64,000 nt of DNA from positions 9,610,001 through 9,674,000 of the forward strand of contig NC_083566.1 of the NCBI RefSeq assembly GCF_019925205.1. The letters are read 5' to 3'. Below, in pieces: positions 13,358 through 27,900 of the stretch. The translations under genes were made by a program, and so were the position numbers. The notes under the pieces are model-generated. The model ran no database searches, was not told the DNA's origin, and worked only from the letters and a program-made list of their open reading frames with translations. The stretch is from Metopolophium dirhodum (taxonomy: Eukaryota > Arthropoda > Insecta > Hemiptera > Aphididae). How positions within the stretch are numbered: the first letter of the stretch is position 1; each line of letters begins with the position of its first letter.

Positions 13358-15672
13358 ATGGTCTTAACTGCTGATGGACAGATAAACCGTTACATAAATC
13401 CTGCCTGGCTGGAAATGGATGCTAACAGTGAATACTATCCTGGTGGCGAAGTAATAAGTCAAATTCTTCAAGCTTACGGTTTAGGAGATAGTTATGGACC
13501 TTCACGGCTTAGATCATCCGTTCTTGATCGGAATGGTTACGGGAGATCTTATCCAAGAAACCGAATTATAAACAATTTGAACAATGCATACGACTCAGAT
13601 CCTTCATTAACTCAGGAATACGTTGATCGTAATTATGATTATGTGGACAACACAATCAGGTAACTTAATATTTTAATTTTATCTTATATTTGATTTATGA
13701 CAATATATACGTTGTCAATTTTCAACGAAACATCATGTTGTGTGTAGGTTATATTTTTAACCTTATTATATATAGGTACTTACTACATAGACTTTATAGA
13801 GTACCTATACGGCTATACCCATCTACTTGTAAAGGCTATAAATACGAAAAAGTACTGAATATATAACTACCAAGAAAATGTAGGCAAAATATATGTCTTC
13901 TGGTGTATTTTGGTTATTTTAAAATTAATATGCTTAGTAGATTATTTTATAGAAATATAATTATAAATTTCTCTACCTCACTTCAAGGAGAATTTAAATC
14001 AAATTTGGATATTCAAATTCAATATTGATATAGTTTTTAAAAATCAGAAAAAAATAATGCTGGAAAATACTAAAAAGGTGGTTATACTTAAAAACCATGT
14101 TTGTTTTCGTAAATATTTTTTTCTAATTAATATGAATCCTATAAATGTAAATATGTAATGTAAAATGTATTTTAATCAAAAAAACAATCAAGTCGCTTCT
14201 GCAAATATATAACAAAATTAAATAGGTATGAAAATCTATGATGTGTAAAACTACCTACATGTTTATTTTAAAATGCAGTACCTTTATAATACATAGTTTG
14301 TAGGTACTTAATTAAAAAAAAGAAATATGAACAACTTTTTACTAACAACTCAACAAAAATTTTTCGTTTCATATTTTACTCGAAAAGGTTTGACAATTTG
14401 TAAAAATAACCTATTGTGTACCTATTTGTGTCCACTTTCCATTTGACATAGTGAGACATATGATTTTGTCAAATCATTTCATTACTATTGAAAAATATTT
14501 AAATAATAAAAAATACATTATTAAAAAATATTAGTCACAATAATTTTATTTAGGAGAGAGGTAAAGAAAATAAACCTTTTCATTTCAATACAATGCATTA
14601 TTTTAATATGATTTCTACCTACTTAGTCAATATTATGTTCTGTAGACTGTATACCTATAGCAATTCATTTTCTCATTGAACTACATACTTTTTCCCACAT
14701 TTAAGGTTATAAATTATACACGATTAAAACGACTTAAATAAAATAATGTTATTAAACGAACCTAATAATATGGGTAAATTTATTATAATTTATAAATATT
14801 TGTTATTTTTCATATAAATGTATTATAGGTACTACATATTTTAGATTCTGAGCGGAGCGAGGAAGCTTGTGGTTTTACAATGGTGTTTATTTTTTTTTTA
14901 TACCCTGTATACAAGATTTCTACCAAAAGGAGTGCTTCGATTTCAACATATAGTACCTTATCTTTTAGCAAATTGGATCAAGATGGTACTTTAAAGAGGT
15001 CATTTTTCGATTTTATCAATAGTTATTTAATGCCACAGGAAAAACTACCGACAAATTACGAAAACCGGCTAAAAATGGGGTTTTAATTTCTAACGCTTTG
15101 CTTATCGCCACAGAAACGAATAAAAAATAATAATATTAATTCAACTAACAGCTAGGATATAATAATTAATAATAACAATACAAAAAATCCAGACTGACAC
15201 ACCGTCTCCGCTCAGAATCGTTATTCTTATACAATGATATTATATCATTGAATTCAAGTTTAATACAATCCATTATACATTGACCCACTCTTAACCTACT
15301 GTACAGCAGAGCGACATCCACTTACCCGATTTTTTTCTAGTTCATATTAAAAATAATTAAAGAAACATTTTGCACACAATATATCATTCTAATTATAAGA
15401 ATTTTTTTAGGGGTTCTAACCATAGATATAGGAATAGTTTGGTCGATATTCCTCGGAGAACTAGGATTAATATGGTTTCGGCGCCGAGGACTACTTATTA
15501 CCCAGCTGATTACGTAGACCGAGATCCTCCATCACTATCTTACTCTAGGTCAAGATCAGTAATCGCGGATCCGTCCATGTCGCAGGAATTAGTAGTACGG
15601 GGCCGAGAAACATCAAGACTTATCCCAAGATCAACTGTGGCAACCGAAACCAACGAAAAACGCAAAATGTAG
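13358..15672 (+). CDS. Orphan Tyr/Arg-rich protein, two coding exons, 187 aa
   Basis: The coding exons are 13358-13659 and 15411-15672 (564 nt with stop), joined in phase 2 through AG|GTAACT and TTTTTTAG. I do not recognise the product. It has no signal peptide, membrane segment or cysteine that I can see. It is rich in Tyr, Arg, Ser, Asn and Asp, with SR-like and YPRN-like low-complexity stretches, so it is probably largely disordered. A weak internal duplication is visible: SDPSLTQEYVDR near the end of exon 1 and ADPSMSQELVVR in exon 2. The start is the first ATG after the acceptor at 13,342. Evidence that it is real: a TATA/initiator promoter, consistent splice sites, and more C/G-ending codons than the surroundings. 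The 1.75-kb intron hosts a repeat family A copy. It may be lineage-specific; no function is proposed. Confidence 0.65.
14842..15345 (-). mobile_element. Internally deleted copy of repeat family A, inside the orphan gene intron
   Basis: The left edge has AGATTCTGAGCGGAGCGA (about 14,844). An inverted partner, CTCCGCTCAGAATCG, ends near 15,215, giving terminal inverted repeats about 375 bp apart. The family continues outward to about 15,345: on the minus strand this reads GGGTAAGTGGATGTCGCTCT and so on, closely matching 49,400-49,490. An apparent open frame inside (about 14,880-15,086) is chance. Confidence 0.65.
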
Positions 15673-15832
15673 CAAGTTTTCATACGTATAATAATACAAT
15701 CTATTATATTATATTATGTATAATAAGTCCAGTATCTAGTATGATGTGTGGCTTGTAAAAAAAATGAAATTAAAATCAAGTATTTTGACTCTAGAATACA
15801 TGTCCTATATATATATTACAAAGTTGGTGTAT

Positions 15833-15873
15833 AATAAATTGACTTCTTTCACGTTTCTTATATCGTAAATAAA
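15833..15873 (+). terminator. Two polyadenylation signals of the orphan gene
   Basis: AATAAA occurs at 15,833-15,838 and 15,868-15,873, about 160-200 bases after the stop codon of the orphan gene. Their number and position fit a short 3' UTR. Confidence 0.45.
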
Positions 15874-18663
15874 AAAAAAATATTTAATTTATTTTTGTTC
15901 AGCTTATTTTTCCTATTATTATGCAATCTACGGATCACGATTCTTGGCGACGCGAGTGAATTAATGCGTGATTTTTGGCTATGCTACCAAACTATACCTA
16001 ATGTTATAAGAAACAAGAATGCGTGTCAGGCGAAATAAAAGTGAACGTGTGAACATTTTCTATGACAGTCAAACGCAGTTCACATTATAAAATAGTAAGT
16101 AGGTACATATAATATAAATATAATATAATATAATATTATGTGTACCTATAATACAACTCTAAAGTGTTTTATCTTCCCAACGTTATATCATTGTACAGTA
16201 GATATAGCTGGTATAGTTACATATCATAGATATAATATATGAACAGAACTGGATTGACTTAAACAGTTATATTATATACATTATGTTATAATAATATAAT
16301 ACTTAAACGAATGTATATAATACACAATATACATCTATATTATATATTGTTATATTTATTTTTGACGTAGGTATTATATATCTCGAACGCGAAATTATGT
16401 ACAGATACGATACCTACCATGTATTATATTATATTTATATAGGTATATAATGCGTATAATGTAGGTAATAGGTACATTATGTGTATTGTTATACGTATTA
16501 TTTATTATAAATCGTTTTGAGACATCAAATTATAAGCAAATGCCATTTAAATTTCCGTACACTCGTATAAACCGTCATCGTGCGTTTTAAACTCTGTTGT
16601 TCTCTGGCCGATAGAAGGGGAAATTACTAGTTTCACACAATGTATACAAACGTAGTCCAATTATTATTTCGTTTATGCACTCTCTCCCGCACTATCTGTC
16701 CGTCCGTCCAATTGTGTTTGCTCCAGTTTCAGTTCATTGTTTGTTTTCGTCATTTTCGCAACTATCATTATAGGGTAAAAATATCGTGATCTGCATTTAA
16801 ATTGAACCTAACATTACGTTAATACATATAGGCTACTACGAGTACCTAGTACCTACTACCTACAACTCATGATGCAGACATGCAGTTCGTACTACAATAA
16901 GACGCTAACATTAAAGTATTAATATTGAATATTGTACATTAACGTCAAAGTATACGACTATATTTAACAACTAGTTTTCGTCACAGTTATAAAGACAATA
17001 ATAACTATTAATTAATTATACCTAAACAACAGCGATCGATTGTAATCGAACAATAATTATTATCGATCGTACAGCTAAACAATGCCAAAAACCCAATGAA
17101 ACGGATTTCAAGTCTTAACACACGCTATGTCACAGCATAACATAATATATAAATATAAACATGAATTCAATAGTATATATAATAAAAAATAAACACTCGT
17201 AATTGAATATATAATATTACATATATAATGTATATCAAGTTTGTAATATGAAAACAATATAATTAATATATTGACAACGAGAAAATGTATACAAAAATAC
17301 GATACGTTGGAAGATGATTAGAGTAGTAGGTTCTCGCAGTTTAAGACAGAATAATTGCATTATTGTTTCAAAAATTACGAGAAATTAATTTAATTTAAAA
17401 GTTTAACATAAAATCGTGTTATAGAGTTAGATATTATGTTCTCTGCAATGAGTTTATATAATTATCTATATGCAAATCCTCTATAATATTTTGAATTGTA
17501 CAAACTAAAATATAATATGATGATTATAATTTGCATGTTTGAAAATATATGTCAGATGATTGACACACTGATAAAATTTCGGGTACCTACCTAGGTATAT
17601 ATTATTATCATGCATTTTGAACAACGATAATAAACCTATATATTCCTATAAAATAATAATAGTATAACCTACATTCGTTATAGTCATCCTAAACATATAA
17701 TATAATATAATATAATACTGTACAGTTTATCTAGGATTGACTATAAATTATCTATCTATATACTACCATACGTATATAATAGATTTTTTTATGCCTTATG
17801 AAGTATATTTAAATAATGGTAGCGTTAAAAAATTATATGTGTATATTCAATATTGTGTATATTCAATATTGTGTATATGGCATACAATATACATATACAT
17901 ATTACATATATACGTGCAGCATAGCATATTATAATATGTAAGTAATGGTTCTTGTGATGTAATGAACGCCTACAATATTATACACAGTTCCTTCAAATTT
18001 AATTTAAATATATATTTACTAAACGAACCGCACCCGCATAATATTAAATGACCACACAAATATTAAACTCAAGGATACTGCAATATTTAAATTATATAGG
18101 TAGTTTTAAAGATCATCATACGAATAAACTTATCAGTCTATCTACATTGCTTTATTTTAGTTTTAGTTTTGATTTACATTTGTAAATGTTTTAATCGACC
18201 GAAATTATGTAATACTGTAGTTGGTAGGTAGGTATACTTACAATGTATATTTATCATTTGTACAATAATGCACCAACCACCTAACATCATTCTAAATCCG
18301 CTACTTTGTAAATAAACAAAAAATAAATATGATTTCACTAGTTTTTTGTAATGGGGACATAATATGATGATGAATCAATGTAGATCAATCTTGTATAATT
18401 TATAACTTATAACCTTACGATAGAGAAGATATTGTGGGTCAAGTATTTGAGTTAAAGTAATGTTATTCCTTAAAAATTGCTAATCATTTTTAAACAAAAT
18501 TATAAAGCAATTTAAAAGTTAAGTGATTGATTTTATATTTATGTCCAGTGTTGATATGTTTAAAAGTAGGTATATAAATATGCTTTCTTCGACAATTAAT
18601 ACAATCTATTAACTATTCACTAAACTACAGTTTTAATTATATTTATGTTAGAAATGCAATAGT
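15874..18663. other. Intergenic DNA, no gene seen
   Basis: Very AT-rich, with many TATA-type runs. The segment 16,560-16,760 is relatively C-rich (GTCCGTCCGTCC near 16,700) and could be regulatory, but no exon follows that I can support. Confidence 0.4.
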
Positions 18664-19960
18664 TTTAGATTTTGAGCGGAGCGATGAATGTATTGATTTT
18701 ACAATAATGTCTGTTTTTTTTATTTATTTTTATATTTTTTTTTGTGTCTGTTATCACCGTTTTGGGCAGTAACACTGCTTCGGTTTTCTTCAACAGTATC
18801 TCGTTCGACGGTAAAGTGGATCAAGTTAGAGCATTCGGTAGGTCAACATTTGAAATTCTCAATAATTTTCAAAATCACAGGGAAAAACATTACAAAAATT
18901 AATGAAAAATGGTAAATTTTACGCAAATTCTGTTTTCAACATAATCGATTTTGGTTTTTGGCGAAATTCTAAAAAAAATAACCGTAGATACATGACATTT
19001 TCACTGAATGTTTATATAACAATTTCTAAACACATTACAATTTTCAAAATATTTTGGATTGTTTTGAGTGGTTTACGGACATTTTCAGTTTCCAAATTGT
19101 TTAGTTTTTTTTTCTTTAAATGTCAATACAATTTTATTTGTTTGGTCAAATCGCTTGAAAACGTAATATAATAGCATTAGAGAAATACCTAGTATTTACA
19201 ATCGATGATAATATGCTCCTAATATTATCGTTACAATGGTAGTTGAAAAATATTAAAATACACAGTCATAATTTTTTTTATAAGCATTTAATGTTTGAGT
19301 TTTGACAAAATACGTCAAAATCACAAATATGTGCAAATTATTTTGATTAAGAAATTCCCGAAAAATTCTTTTTCAATCTAAGATTTTAAAATTTAGTTCA
19401 AGATTCCTTGTAAGTTTATCTACGTTTATCAACAAAAAAAAATGTCTACCTGAAAGTCAAATTAAATTTTTATGAACGTTTGAAGTTCACAAGGTTGGAT
19501 ATTCACTCGATTTCTCATGTATAGATTTTCTTATTTTGATGTAATTCAAAAATAAATAACTGTAGACACTTGAAATGTATATAATATGTTTATTTTATAA
19601 ATTCCTTTACTTGATAAAATGTTCAAAATATTTTGACTCTTTTTGAACTGTTTACAAATATTTTCAATTTTTAATTTTTTTAGTTTATTTTTCTATAAAT
19701 GTCAATAAATTTTATTTGTTGGGTAAAAAAATGTGAAAATTGAATACAAGCCACAAGGTTCCTGATATATTGTCACTATAGCAGTTGAAAAATATTAAGA
19801 ATACATAGGCACAATATTCTACGAGTTTCTTAAAAATGTAAACACTTTCTATTAGTTATTACATACTATCATAATACTATAGTAAATCAAGATTCACTCA
19901 AAACCATTTTTTAACATTATGATTTATGATATTTCATTAAAATTCAGAATACTGAATAAT
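18664..19960 (+). repeat. Long degenerate copy of repeat family A with internal duplication
   Basis: It starts TTTTGAGCGGAGCGATGAA and carries the family blocks in order (GTATCTCGTTCGACGG, TAATCGATTTTGGTTTTTGG). A segment around 19,020-19,180 (CAAAATATTTTGGATTG, then TAAATGTCAATACAATTTTATTTG) recurs in similar form at 19,610-19,760, so part of the element is tandemly duplicated. The frame open at 18,902-19,171 is within the repeat and not a gene. The right end is not sharply defined. Confidence 0.6.
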
Positions 19961-21917
19961 AATACATAGGTATATACATCACTATTCACTATCCTGCGTC
20001 TAACGAAGCAAGACGAGCTCCCACTACCCATTAACCGGTATTTGTATCCTGTCTAGCTTTTCACAAGTAAATAATTATTGTGTTAGTAATTAAATTTACG
20101 TACGAATGAACAAATCAATGACAATAATTATTGTTGTTTCAGGTTTTTTTGTGTTTGCATTATTTATATTTATATTTTATGTTATTTTATACTAAACTAA
20201 TTTAATCTAGGATTTAAAATGCATAGGTAAATTATTACTCTAATACTTACCTTTTACAGTTCTGCACATTAAGCTTGACACAATATAATATGTAATAATA
20301 TGTTTCAACTAACCTTCAAAATACAATGAAATTCCTGTACGATTTATTTACAAAAAAATCAAATATCCGCATTTATAATTCACATGTTGTCCTATCTACT
20401 ATATATTACACGGTATATTGTCTATTGTCATAAAATTAATAACTAATATTTAAAAACCAACAATAATAGAAAAACATTCATAGGTATGGGTTTGTTTTTA
20501 TAATAAATTAAATTGTATAGTTATATATTTGTACAAAATTCTTTTTTTTTTAGAAAAAAAAACAATTTACCTAACAATGTTAATTGTGTTAAAATCTAAA
20601 ATATAATGTAGGTATACCTACCAATAAAATATTTTTTGTTTACCTACATGGAAATTAAATCCCATAAATTACAATATTATTGTATATTTAAATTACATTT
20701 TGTATTGTATAAAAAAATACGTTGTAGGTACTATAAAATAATATCACCGTTATGGCGTTATTATGTTAGCCTATAGGTACCTATAGAAATAAAAATGCTA
20801 CTGAGAATCGGATGGAACTTGGGGCTTTTCAAATGCATCTGAATCCAAAGAAATAAAGGCTTAAAGAAATAAAGAATTCGGCAACTGTTGGTGAAATATA
20901 GTAAGATTATAAAACCTTACGTGACTTCATGGGTACAGCAATATTATAGGTACATTATTATGGTATGCTATCTATGCTCTATGCACAATATGGTCTTCGT
21001 GGCCGGATCACAAGGACAAGGGACTAACCAGTTCTAATACTGATTGGAACATTTTGAACTGAAACTGTGTAAGTACCAACTACCAATAGTCTATATACCT
21101 ACCTACATTTCATTATAGTACTATACAATGTGTGTAAATATAAATCAGTTTTGTTAGTTAATAGTTAGTATAATGTAATTTAAAATTTCTATACATAATA
21201 TTACCTATAGGTTAGGTATTTTGATGAAAAATTGTTTTCAAAATCTTGTTAACGTACGTTTCATTATTAAACATATATTGAAATAAAAATTAATTAAACT
21301 ATTCGAAACGTACAACGTATACATAATATATTGGTACTAGCTAATAAATTACACTATTCGAAACGTACAACGTATACATAAATTGGTACTAAGGTTAGTT
21401 AGATACTATGGGTAGGTAGACAGATAGTATATACATATTGCAATATTATTGTAGTTATGTACATATATGATATTATACATAATAATTAATATGTTATATT
21501 ATACTTATAGACATGTATATAATATTTTAATAATCGCAGAAGTGAAGAATAAATTTAAATCGACCAAAAAAATACAAGACAATCAACACAGTAATGTTTT
21601 TACAAAAAATAAATTACGACCAATCCTCGGCACTATTTTTTATCCACATTTACGTACCGTTTATTTATCGTTTTCGAATTAAACATTCGCCTCAAGTCAT
21701 TTTCGGATAATAATACCAATATAGGTGCTTACCTATGTTTATTGTAATATCGCGTATCTACATAGCGTGCTTGCTGCTATTTTATTTTAATATATATTAT
21801 ATTAAATTCTAATGGTAAAATGTTACGTGAGGATGTAATAACTGCAGCCAGCTGGCATTGGCGGCGGTGGCTAAAACGTGAACAATTATTATTGCAAACT
21901 CGTGATATACTTCTTGC

Positions 21918-21941
21918 GTGTGTGTGTGTGTGTGTGTGTGG
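21918..21941. repeat. GT microsatellite
   Basis: It is an uninterrupted (GT)n dinucleotide run of about 12 units. Confidence 0.9.
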
Positions 21942-24900
21942 GTAAAGTATTAAAAATAATAATGCATATAGACATGGGGGAAGTCACCGTGTACGCGAAC
22001 TAGAGTAAAAGGAACACCGCCTCTGAACTACATCGTGACCACGCTAACGTGTATCAGTCATGCTTTGAACGCTGTTCTCGTACAGACTTGTTTTCCTCGC
22101 GCAACTGCCCGCTTTTTTTTTTTTTTGAAAATACAATAATATTATATTATATCGATACTTACACCAAATAATATATAAACAATTTAATTTCGTACTTTAG
22201 ACTGTACAATGATTATAAAGATTGTATAGATCATAAATCTATATTCTATGACACGCAGTAGTACATCTTTCATTTAAATCAAAATTTATATTATTTCGGT
22301 TTGTCATAAGTAAATTGTGGAACGTGTTAATAACTATAGTTCCTAAATGTCAATATTTAAATGTTTTGTTATATTGTGAAGTATCTGCAGGTACGTACCT
22401 ATTTATTATATTATTGTAACTATTTAAATAGTAAGACGTTTACCGTACAGGTACACATAAGTCATAACTACATAAGTAGGTACATTACATTAATCTAGCA
22501 ATAGTTTTAACTTATTACAACTTCATAGTATCTGCAGCCACCTACCTAATTACTAATCAGTAGGTACATCTGATGATAAGCGTAGATGGAACTATAATAC
22601 ATGTGTTTTTATTTTATTTTAACTTGTTATTAAGTTATTTATTGGATAATAGATGATTAGTATTTTAAGTTCAGGTAAATAAATTGTTGCATCTCACAAA
22701 TTTCATTTTGGCAAATGTATTTAAAATATATAGGATGACTGTTAAAAATTGTAAGTACCTAAATACCTACCTACTAAGTAGTTTCATAGACAAATATAAG
22801 GATAAACAATTAAAGGAAATATAAATTGTTATAGTCTTATGTAACTTAAATTAAAAAAAAAAATTAAAAAAAATTAGTTTTTACTGTTATAACATTATTT
22901 TGTACCTCGTATCTTGTATATATACACAAACTTAGGTACATACATAATATTATATACCTACTTTTATATTTATACAGACTAAGCGAAAGGTTTTACCAAT
23001 TGATTGCAATTTATTAACTTAATAAGTATTTAACTTGACTTTTTAAATAGTTTTTATTATTAGTACTAAAAAAAAATACATTGAAATATTGAATACCAGC
23101 TGTATATTGTAGATATATAAAAATAAAAATATAACAATCTGATTAATATGCAAATTAAGATTTTATTTTTAAAAACTAGATAATAAAGAACTTTCTAAGT
23201 ATTAAAAATGTTAGGATTTTGTGTTTAAATAATCGTGCAACAAGTAAATTAATTTTTTTTATTACATGTGTAGTTAACTTGTTTATATGTACTATGTAGA
23301 CATGTAGTATATGTACAAATAATAAAAACCATGACCCATTATATAGGAACTATGATAATAATAACTTGAATTGGTACCTACAATCTACATACATTATGCA
23401 TTGTACATTTTATATTTCAACTTACCTTTTATGGATATTAAAAACTTTTTAAATATAACAAATAAGATAAATTATTTTTAGTTAATTCCTTTATATATTT
23501 TTTACTTTCATTTTCGTAATTAAATGTATTTAAAGAAACGTGCATTATTGTATTTTCAGATTTTATTGAACCATGTACCAGCTATACATTTTCGACAAGT
23601 AAAAGTCTTTGATAATCGTTAATATTTTAAAGTAATTGCAATATTGTAAGATATAGTGAAAAATTTTCAAATATCAAAACAAAACTATAAAAACCGAAAT
23701 AAGTACTTATCTAATAACTAAAAAGTAATGAGTATTAATAACCTAAATTTATTAATTATTTTACTATTGTACAAATAACCTTATACATCACAATAAAGCA
23801 ACTTCTGATTTTCAAATTATAATCAAATACCTATAGACTATACTGCCACTATAGTAAATATATTATTTGGCTATGCAATTCACTATAATAAATATAATAA
23901 CTTTTCTATAACCGCATTTAAAACAGGTCTCGTAGATTTGTGATGGTTTTTAATCAATAGTACCAGGTATATCCGTATAGGTAGTAATATCGTATTATAA
24001 GTTCGCACGTACGCACTTATGCTTGTACCATTCACATTTTGTCACTTTAAGTTCAATAATAAACAGGTTTCGTTTGAAAAATAATATTTTTTGGTAGAAA
24101 TATCATTATTTCATAAATATTTTTCAATATTACAATTCGAGATAATAACTTTCTCCGGATAAATCGGACACTGTTTTTATATTAATGTTATGACGTAACA
24201 CACAAATTATTATTGGCTAATAACCTTAGTTATTGAAGCCGGTAAATGTATTTAAATAATAAAAAAAAATATATTAATGTTTTGTTCTTAGGTATTGTAT
24301 TTATATCAGCTACCTAGTTGGTCAAGGTAGTCGACCGCTATATCTGCATTAACCTAACGCATTACCTACATATTATGTCTATCTGTGTATCTCCAGAGAA
24401 CATTTAACTTTTTTCATCATAAAGTTCAAATTGCTAAATTGTACAATATAGTATACTCTAGGTTAGGTTATATTTGATTATTAACTTATAATTTATATAC
24501 CTACCTAATGAAATTTCAGACTTTCGTTTGAATAACAATATCAATGTGGTAGGTATATTAAAAGAAAATATTCCTATTATTGAAAATGAATTATTAATAA
24601 TCATTAGGTACATTGGTTGTTCGTGTTATCAAGTTATATAGAAAAACAATTATGAAAATTTTTTTTCATCTAGTGTTCTAGTAAGTAGTAGGTACTTACT
24701 AGTTACCTATAATATAACAAGTATTATATATTTTAAACAATATTATTCACAAAATATACAGCGTGGTCACGTCGATAACCCTATAAGACTTGTTGATCTA
24801 TGGAATACCCATATAGGCCCTATATATTATTAATTATTTATTATGTACATAGGTAAAAGGATATAAATATAATATTATGAATGTAAATATTGTGAATTAG

Positions 24901-27900
24901 TACAAGTTGAAAAGTGGCGTATACATGAATTTTGTACGATGGGGTTGGTGGAGGGGGGTTTAGATCTGTGGAAAAATACCTACTTATTACCTATGAATTT
25001 CAAAAGGCGTTTTTATTTTATTTATAATGGCATAAAAAAAAGAACAAGAGGGGATCAGGGATACCTCTTGTATAATGGTACATTTATAATACAATAATAC
25101 TTTGTACCTACTATATATTTAATTTTATCACGTTTATATAATATTATATAGTTAGTTGTACCTAGGTACAAAGCTATAATACGGCTCACATACAATATAG
25201 ATCCAAAAGTATCCAATACTCCGATATTTTAATTACACGTAAACTTGAACAATAATTATAAACGCCGTGACCAAAAATAAATACATCCGGTAATTCTTTA
25301 ATAGATGGGTTGCCTTAGTTAATAGTTACCTATATCACAGATTATAATATAATATTATTATTACTATAGATTTTATAATATTATTTAATGTAATCTGTTC
25401 CTATACAATATATTATCATATTTATTATCTTTTATCTAATTTCACGTTAATAGATTCTGAGCGGACCAAAGAAGCTATAGGTATTTACAAGTGATATTTC
25501 CGTAATGTTAGGAAAAATATAGATAATGTACCTAAAAGGTAGACACGCTATTATAATATTATAGAAGCACATACATTCATTGATTATACTGCATATGTCA
25601 GATAGATGGAGATATTATAGTAATAATAGTAATAATAAATTAAATTTAAATATTTATTGTAGAAGATTGGATTGTAAAGGAAAGTAGGTAGGTATATAAT
25701 ACATATGGATAACTTGTAAATTTAACTTAATACTACCATATTAATTGAACACGTCTTTACTTAATTATATTCATTTATTTATTTAAGAAGATAGGTACCT
25801 ACCTAATATGCCCACTAGTTCAAAATGTACAATAAAATATATATACTTTTATGTTAAGTTTTAAAATTATAAGGAAAGTATATGAACAAAATTGCATAAT
25901 TAAATAACTAAGCAGGTATACTACACTTACAAAAATAAAATGTTAACAGTATTAATGTAAAATACAAACGTATCATATACAGTGTAACAAGACCTGAAAA
26001 AAATGATGCTACTTAACGTAAGACAAAAATTGTGAGGTTAATAAATAATTTAAAAAATATACTCATTCCAAGAAATCCCCAAAAATAATATTTTGAAAAA
26101 AGTTAGGTATTACGTTCTAAATTAATTTACTCGAAAGCATATTTAAAAAAATTCTAAAAATAAACTAACTACCTAGTTGACTTAGTTAATTGTTTATACC
26201 ATCAAAATTGCTCTCATAATCAGATTTACAAATTGGCTATTATTTTGAATTATTCCAAAAAAATTTAAATCAAATTTAAAACTTTTTATTTTCAATATTA
26301 AGAAATAAAAATAATTTTAGAGCAAGCAACTATAAATTAAATGTAAAAAAAATGTTTAAATATTGATTAGAACAAAATTTATTTAATCTGTCAGGTCTTT
26401 CTGTTGCACTCTGTATATTGTCGACTATAGGTACTAGCTGTACTATATGAAGAAAATGAATAATCACACACAGTGACAGTTTGATACAAAAAGGTAATAT
26501 ATTATAATAAGTTAGGTATAATAATAATATATCTATCATTGTCTATATATTTATAATAATACGTACCTAGGTCATACCTTTAAATTTATCAAAATAATTT
26601 ATTACCCACTGCTAAATTAATATTAATACCTAACTATTTTTATATTTTAGGTGCTTCTAATATGAGTACAATGACGCATCGTTTATTTGTGTGTATAACT
26701 TAAATATATTATAGCCGATTATTAACATAATACATTGTAATAGTATATTAGTATATTATACTATATTACATACTTAGTATAATTATATTGTAGTATTGTA
26801 CTGTTCAACATTTCAAAGTCAAGAAGTATGATAGGTATTATGTTAACCTATAGTCTAAAAATAAAAAAGCACACACTGCAAATGACTCCAGTCTTCAGAT
26901 TACACTTGCGAATAATACAATATACCTATGCGTCGGCTATCCTTTTAGTAGAAACCATAAATTATATATTATAATATATTGGAGTGGTTGTTTTCCAACG
27001 ATAGATATTTTAATCATTCGACGACACCTGCAGCATCGGTCGATTCGATTTCCTGCGGTGGCTCAATTTCATCGGACGGAAGAGCTCTTTATAATAATAA
27101 TATATTATGGTTCGATACCTAGGTATATAATATAGTTTGCGCTCGGACTCAGCGGTTCTGGACCGCTGAACCGCTACAAGTCATCTGATCCGTTCACCAG
27201 GATAATTTTCTATGAAATTGTCGTCGAAAATTCGTTGTGGTACATTAGTAAATCGCAGAAAATCGGTTGTGAAATTTTAAATTCCTCTACTAAACTAATT
27301 ACAGTTTAAACTATTTACTGCGACTCGGCTCTGGTGCAGTAGGGACAGTATAACAGTGTATTTTCGTGAAACTTATTTTGATTTTAATTTCTCTAACCTT
27401 TTCTATATACAGACACTATTGCCATTTAAATTCTACTCAGGCGTAACATATAAACGTGAGTGTAAACATACAAGCGCGTACACATACATATATATATATA
27501 TATAATGTATATTCATAAATTCGCGTATAGATAAAATCGTTCAAAATCGAAATCTTGCCACTACGTACGGACGTACGTGGACAATGCAGGACAATACGCA
27601 GCTAAGCTGCTTACAAATACAACTCGTATTATTGTTTATACCTGCCTATGTAATATGTATATATATATATGCCTATATATGAAAACAGTATTACGTTTGT
27701 GTGGGTGACTGCTGTATATGTAATATGATGAATGTGTGATACTGTCATCGTTGAATCGTTCCTATTTTATATTATAGGTATTGTCAATTATGTTTAGCAT
27801 TCGACTCATGAAAGGGAAATTCGGACGTCTTTCGTTGAGTTTACACCAAATTATTGATTCGTTTTCACCAATTGTACGTGTGAGGACCAAATTAAAACGA

